Shown piece after piece: positions 29,352 through 32,100 of a stretch of 32,100 nt of DNA. The stretch is taken from positions 25,334-57,433 of the forward strand of contig MHDB01000013.1 of the NCBI GenBank assembly GCA_001816835.1, read 5' to 3'. The translations under genes were made by a program, and so were the position numbers. The stretch's first letter is position 1. The number at the start of each line of letters is the position of its first letter. Below the pieces are notes generated by a model. It did no database searches. It was not told the origin of the DNA and worked only from the letters and a program-made list of their open reading frames with translations. Origin of the DNA: Candidatus Woykebacteria bacterium RIFCSPLOWO2_01_FULL_43_14. GTDB taxonomy: Bacteria > Patescibacteriota > Microgenomatia > Woykebacterales > 2-01-FULL-43-14.

Positions 29352-29582
29352 GTGATAGATAATCCTTGTGTGCGGTGTGGTAAACCACGTATTTGTGAAA
29401 AAACTTGGACTGAAGTAGTTGTTACTTCGACTGTGACCTACTCTAATTGGGTGTGTCCTGATGACGAGTGTCAAAAAGTTGTGGCCGCGGGGATAAAAAT
29501 CAAAAAAGAAAAAGCTGAAGCCTTAAGACGAGACATTGAAGAAAAAGCTCTCGCCCGCAAAGCCAATTTCAATAAAAAATAG
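29352..29582 (+). CDS. Small zinc-ribbon-like protein
   Basis: The 76-residue product has four cysteines in two pairs, Cys6/Cys9 (CVRC) and Cys35/Cys40 (CPDDEC), separated by a beta-rich segment (WTEVVVTSTVTYSNWV), then a Lys/Glu-rich helix. This looks like a zinc ribbon. The function is unknown; I believe such proteins are common in CPR genomes. The GTG start has GAGG about ten bases ahead. It follows the RRM gene closely, which hints at an RNA-related role. Confidence 0.7.
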   Translation: MIDNPCVRCGKPRICEKTWTEVVVTSTVTYSNWVCPDDECQKVVAAGIKIKKEKAEALRRDIEEKALARKANFNKK

Positions 29583-29619
29583 ATAAAACTAAGAATTAGC
29601 TAATTTCCTAGGATTATTA

Positions 29620-29907
29620 CTATTTAATTCCCACAAAATCAATACGAGGGTAAAGTGCCCTTATTTCCACCCAAAATTTATCAGCTAGAGTTGAAGAAAA
29701 CTTGGCGTAGCCTGTGTTTTCCGAGTGACCACACAAAATATTTTCGTAGCGCTTAATAATAGTGACGACTTCTTCTCCGACACGGTTAAACTCGTCTTTA
29801 TATTTCGTTCGGTCTTGGGCAAAGTTATCGTGCACGACTTTAAACTTTTCAAAAAGATCCTTATTTTCCTTGAGCATTTCCTGAAAACATTTATGATACT
29901 TGGTCAT
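29620..29907 (-). CDS. Small helical hypothetical protein
   Basis: The 95-residue product is mostly helical and charged (MLKENKDLFEKFKVVHDNFAQ, RVGEEVVTIIKRYENILCGH) and has a more varied C-terminus ending in LYPRIDFVGIK. No family name is recognised. Base composition and the open frame with a good promoter support a real gene: TATAAT (29915-29920, - strand) ends seven bases before the ATG, without a Shine-Dalgarno sequence, suggesting leaderless translation. Confidence 0.65.
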   Translation of the reverse strand: MTKYHKCFQEMLKENKDLFEKFKVVHDNFAQDRTKYKDEFNRVGEEVVTIIKRYENILCGHSENTGYAKFSSTLADKFWVEIRALYPRIDFVGIK

Positions 29908-29914
29908 AGGTAGA

Positions 29915-29920
29915 ATTATA
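29915..29920 (-). promoter_or_regulatory. Promoter -10 of the 29620-29907 gene
   Basis: TATAAT on the - strand ends seven bases upstream of the ATG. A -35 is weak. The predicted transcript has no or almost no leader. Confidence 0.55.
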
Positions 29921-30046
29921 CAGCATTTTAAACCTTAAAAAGACGTAGCTATGTTTTATACGTAGGCAAATTTAGGACAAAAAGAAATAGCTGAACTGAC
30001 CTAGCCGTATAATCATGAAAGGCATATTTAAATAAATCAAATAGTG

Positions 30047-30052
30047 TAAAAT
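30047..30052 (+). promoter_or_regulatory. Possible -10 of the M23-like gene
   Basis: TAAAAT lies 19 bases before the ATG at 30072. A TATAAT at 30008-30013 is an alternative. No clear -35 or Shine-Dalgarno sequence is seen in the AT-rich 160-base gap, which otherwise looks empty. Confidence 0.35.
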
Positions 30053-30071
30053 ATGCATTAAGTAAACACAT

Positions 30072-30881
30072 ATGAGCATAAAATTTGTTCCCATCCTTAG
30101 ACAGTGGCCTAGCTTAAAGCTAGTAAGAATATTAGGTGTTGTTTTAGTTCTAGTTGCCTCCATAGTCATTTTTTCCAAACCCACTTCAAAGGTTCAAGAA
30201 AAACTTCCTATATCGTCCCCTGTCCAAAAAGAAGTTAATCCGGATGAGCCGCCTCTCAAACTAAAAAATATTGGGGTAAATTTGGATTACTATAATCCAG
30301 AAACTAATAAGGCCGGGGATTTTGAATTTACTAAAACCAGACTGGAATTTAATAGGTTATTTATGGGGTTTGGGTTTGTTATTCCGGCGGATGTGGCTAG
30401 TTCTAATAAGGAAAAATCCAACCCTCAACCCACTTTTATTGTCCCCCTAGGTACTCCGGTTAGGTCTTTGGTAGATGGGGTAGTTGCTGCAATGCCAACT
30501 CTGTGGAGTGGGGACATTTCCATTCAAGTGACCACTGATGGGAAGATGCAAAAGTGGATTTATGAAACTGAGCATGTCAGAAACCCAAAAGTTAAAGTCG
30601 GTGACCGTGTTTCTGCTGGACAAGTTATTGCCGAGGTTGATAACTTTGGTAACAGTGCCCCGAGTGGTTTTGGTGCCACAGAAATAGGTATTTTAAAAGG
30701 TGGGCAGAAACCAGAGCATGTTTGCCCATTTGCTTATTTGGATGAGAGTATTAAAGAAGAGACTCTCAAAAAACTCACTTTCCTTTTTAAATCCTGGGAA
30801 GAGTACACTGGAGACAAAACCCTGTATGATGAGGCCAATCCAATTCCTGGTTGCCTAACCTTAGATCCTATCGAAGGTTAA
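30072..30881 (+). CDS. Membrane-anchored M23-like protein, probably inactive
   Basis: The 269-residue product has a single N-terminal membrane anchor (about 17-35), a Pro-rich spacer and an M23/LytM-like beta-domain at about 121-208: VPLGTPVRSLVDGVV, then EHVRNPKVKVGDRVSAGQVIAEVDNFG, then GATEIGI. In active LytM enzymes the last motif is HxHxE and an HxxxD occurs earlier; here GATEIGI replaces the HxH, and I see no HxxxD. It is probably non-catalytic, perhaps a cell-wall binding or regulator protein. A C-terminal domain of about 60 residues with two Cys follows. Confidence 0.75.
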   Translation: MSIKFVPILRQWPSLKLVRILGVVLVLVASIVIFSKPTSKVQEKLPISSPVQKEVNPDEPPLKLKNIGVNLDYYNPETNKAGDFEFTKTRLEFNRLFMGFGFVIPADVASSNKEKSNPQPTFIVPLGTPVRSLVDGVVAAMPTLWSGDISIQVTTDGKMQKWIYETEHVRNPKVKVGDRVSAGQVIAEVDNFGNSAPSGFGATEIGILKGGQKPEHVCPFAYLDESIKEETLKKLTFLFKSWEEYTGDKTLYDEANPIPGCLTLDPIEG

Positions 30882-30927
30882 GGTATCTAAGAAATAAGTT
30901 TTAAAAAGAAGTACAATAAGTGTACAT

Positions 30928-31233
30928 ATGACTAAGAATCCTATCATCAATGCTCTTGCGGCTGTAGGTTACATCTGTATTGTTGCGTCAGTAATGTTTT
31001 ACGGGTCGCAGTATAAGGGCCCTGATAATTCTATCTTTGCTCCAATTGCGTTTATCTCTGTCTTCACACTTTCTGCGGCTGTAATGGGTTATCTCTTTCT
31101 ATCCCAACCTCTCCTAATGTATTTTGAAGGCAAGAAAAAGGAAGCGGTAAATCTTTTTCTTCAGACACTGGCCGCCTTTGCCGTGCTCACCGCCACGATC
31201 CTTAGCCTATACTTTTCAGGGATATTGTATTAG
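30928..31233 (+). CDS. Small membrane protein, unknown function
   Basis: The 101-residue product has three hydrophobic segments (IINALAAVGYICIVASVMFY, APIAFISVFTLSAAVMGYLFL, LQTLAAFAVLTATILSLYF) and a charged loop FEGKKKEA between the second and third. No family name is recognised. A TACAAT at 30912-30917 is ten bases before the ATG. There is no Shine-Dalgarno sequence. It follows the M23-like gene by 46 bases. Confidence 0.7.
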   Translation: MTKNPIINALAAVGYICIVASVMFYGSQYKGPDNSIFAPIAFISVFTLSAAVMGYLFLSQPLLMYFEGKKKEAVNLFLQTLAAFAVLTATILSLYFSGILY

Positions 31234-31345
31234 GTGACTTGGCTAAGTCCTTCCCAGCGTCAATGATATATCTTCACACACCTGGTGTATGCCAGCTTGA
31301 CACGTAGGGAATTAGTACGTTTTTCTTCTAAAGAATAGGAGTCTT

Positions 31346-31603
31346 TTATTTGTAAATATCTCGACGGTGGCCGACTCGTAATATTTCAATAGCATCGTCT
31401 GCAATTACAAAAATTACTCTGTAGGTACCCACTCTAAATCTTCTAGCCTCTTTTATTTCAAAACCAGTTAATCCTGTAGAGTGATTAACAGGATCCATGA
31501 TCAGTTTTGATTCTAGAGCTTCTTTTACTTTGCTTTTAACTAAGTTATCTAATTTGGAAATTTGTTTAGCCGCATTTTTAGAGAATTTGAGGGTATAAAC
31601 CAT
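31346..31603 (-). CDS. RelE-family toxin, second pair
   Basis: The 85-residue product has the RelE pattern: MVYTLKFSKNAAKQISKLDNLVKSKVKEAL, then a central strand and GFEIKEARRFRVGTYRVIFVIADDAIEILRVGHRRDIYK. The Arg-rich segment ARRFRVGTYRVIF and C-terminal RVGHRRDIY are typical of ribosome-dependent mRNA interferases. It starts three bases after the antitoxin stop, so the two are one operon. The 112 bases after it hold no gene. Confidence 0.9.
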   Translation of the reverse strand: MVYTLKFSKNAAKQISKLDNLVKSKVKEALESKLIMDPVNHSTGLTGFEIKEARRFRVGTYRVIFVIADDAIEILRVGHRRDIYK

Positions 31604-31606
31604 TTT

Positions 31607-31858
31607 TTAAATGTCACCAAAGACCTCTTCGTGAGTATAAAATTCGCCTTTTTTCATCTGTTCACGAGCTTCTTTGATCGAATCCAGAAAAGCCTTACTA
31701 TTGGCCGCTTCAATGTCTTCAAGAAGATCTAAATTGACTAATCCGGCAACAGGTTCGCCGTTCTTTGTCACAATCAAGAAGTCTTTCTTCTTGTTTACCT
31801 CGGAAATTGCTGAGGCGAGGTTATTGCGAAGTTTGGTGGTTTCAACAGCTTTAGGCAT
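31607..31858 (-). CDS. Phd/YefM-type antitoxin, second pair
   Basis: The 83-residue product has the Phd/YefM pattern: TKLRNNLASAISEVNKKKDFLIVTKNGEPVAGLVNLDLLEDIE, then a helical, acidic toxin-binding tail ending EVFGDI. I chose ATG 31858, because the promoter's -10 ends nine bases upstream; the in-frame TTG at 31876 lies inside the promoter. Two TGTACA sites lie over the promoter, fitting operator binding by the antitoxin. Confidence 0.88.
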   Translation of the reverse strand: MPKAVETTKLRNNLASAISEVNKKKDFLIVTKNGEPVAGLVNLDLLEDIEAANSKAFLDSIKEAREQMKKGEFYTHEEVFGDI

Positions 31859-31867
31859 AACAGAGTA

Positions 31868-31896
31868 AATGTACAATGTTGATGTACAAAAGTCAA
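31868..31896 (-). promoter_or_regulatory. Promoter and operator of the second toxin-antitoxin pair
   Basis: On the - strand TTGACT (31891-31896), a 17-base spacer and TACATT (31868-31873) form the promoter. The palindrome TGTACA occurs at 31870-31875 and 31883-31888, seven bases apart, overlapping the -10 and spacer. This fits a repeated operator for the Phd-like antitoxin. The leader would be only about three nt. Confidence 0.7.
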
Positions 31897-31932
31897 TATT
31901 TGGATAGAGTTACTTATTCGCATAGATTCGAA

Positions 31933-31938
31933 TATAAT
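31933..31938 (+). promoter_or_regulatory. Promoter -10 of the AIR-synthase-like gene
   Basis: TATAAT ends seven bases before the GTG at 31946. A partial -35 (TTACTT, 31910-31915) is 17 bases upstream. The transcript is predicted to begin at or beside the start codon. Confidence 0.65.
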
Positions 31939-31945
31939 CATCACA

Positions 31946-32100
31946 GTGTACGATTCGACGAAGCCTTACAAAACAAAAATTTTAAAGCTAATCAAAAAGA
32001 CCTGGAAATCCCCTTATCTAAAAGTTAAAGAAAGCATTTACCCAATCACCACCCCGACTAAAATCTACGAACAAATTGATCATACCGATGGGGTGGGAAC
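31946..32100 (+). CDS. AIR-synthase (PurM)-like protein, N-terminal part (3' end outside window)
   Basis: An open frame begins at GTG 31946 and runs to the window end (51 residues visible). It reads MYDSTKPYKTKILKLIKKTW..., then YPITTPTKIYEQIDHTDGVGT. The DHTDGVGT motif is the N-terminal signature of the PurM/AIR synthase superfamily, where the Asp helps bind ATP-Mg; the usual continuation would be K. The family includes PurM, PurL, SelD and ThiL, so the role is open. With purD nearby it may be purine-related, but the N-terminal portion differs from canonical PurM. Leaderless start as described for the promoter. Confidence 0.65.
   Translation, partial: MYDSTKPYKTKILKLIKKTWKSPYLKVKESIYPITTPTKIYEQIDHTDGVG

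Noticed and set aside
31234..31345. Possible RNA gene after the small membrane protein gene
   Set aside because: Only a 5-bp ACACC-T-GGTGT palindrome is present, with no tRNA-like or terminator structure.

Overview
The window looks like part of a Candidate Phyla Radiation (Patescibacteria) chromosome, most probably from the Microgenomates side. The evidence is a compact ribosomal super-operon with no rpmD (L30) between rpsE and rplO, very short intergenic spaces, zinc-binding forms of S14, L24 and L36, many short accessory proteins, and an isolated purD plus an AIR-synthase-like fragment rather than a purine cluster. TGA is an ordinary stop here (for example in adk and in the gene at 24454), so the code is 11 and not the glycine-TGA code of Gracilibacteria. 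The phylum placement is inference from gene content; no database was searched.

Positions 1-16910 (all + strand) hold a fused str/S10/spc/alpha operon: the 3' part of tuf, then rpsJ, rplC, rplD, rplW, rplB, rpsS, rplV, rpsC, rplP, rpmC, rpsQ, rplN, rplX, rplE, rpsN, rpsH, rplF, rplR, rpsE, rplO, secY, adk, map, infA, rpmJ, rpsM, rpsK, rpsD, rpoA, rplQ, rplM and rpsI. Many neighbours overlap by a few bases. The few larger gaps are not empty: three hold a GTAG/CTAC-rich inverted-repeat family, two share a TATGAACCATGA...TCAGAACC leader motif, and one before rpsM holds a tandem AATTTAC tract and a strong hairpin.

Positions 16907-18794 (- strand) hold a RelE/RelB-type toxin-antitoxin pair, whose toxin stop shares a CTAG palindrome with the rpsI stop, and purD. 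A 347-base gene-free stretch (18795-19141) carries divergent promoters and several hairpins.

Positions 19142-22932 hold the most interesting unit: a three-gene cassette with its own extended -10 promoter, a structured leader and a strong terminator. It encodes a putative helix-turn-helix protein, a 673-residue GHKL ATPase with an Ig-like insert, and a basic protein I cannot assign. I do not recognise it as a named system; DNA maintenance, control or defence are only hypotheses.

Positions 23017-32100 hold mostly single genes: a phosphohexomutase, a membrane-anchored beta-propeller protein with an SRPBCC partner, a PspC-domain protein, two multi-pass membrane proteins, a DUF1761-like protein, a CYTH enzyme, an RRM RNA-binding protein, a zinc-ribbon protein, a degenerate M23-like exported protein, small hypotheticals, a second toxin-antitoxin pair (RelE/Phd type) and the start of an AIR-synthase-like gene. 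Seven genes between 17.4 and 32 kb have a -10 box ending only 6-9 nt before the start codon, which predicts leaderless transcripts, whereas most genes of the ribosomal operon and the cassette have Shine-Dalgarno sequences.
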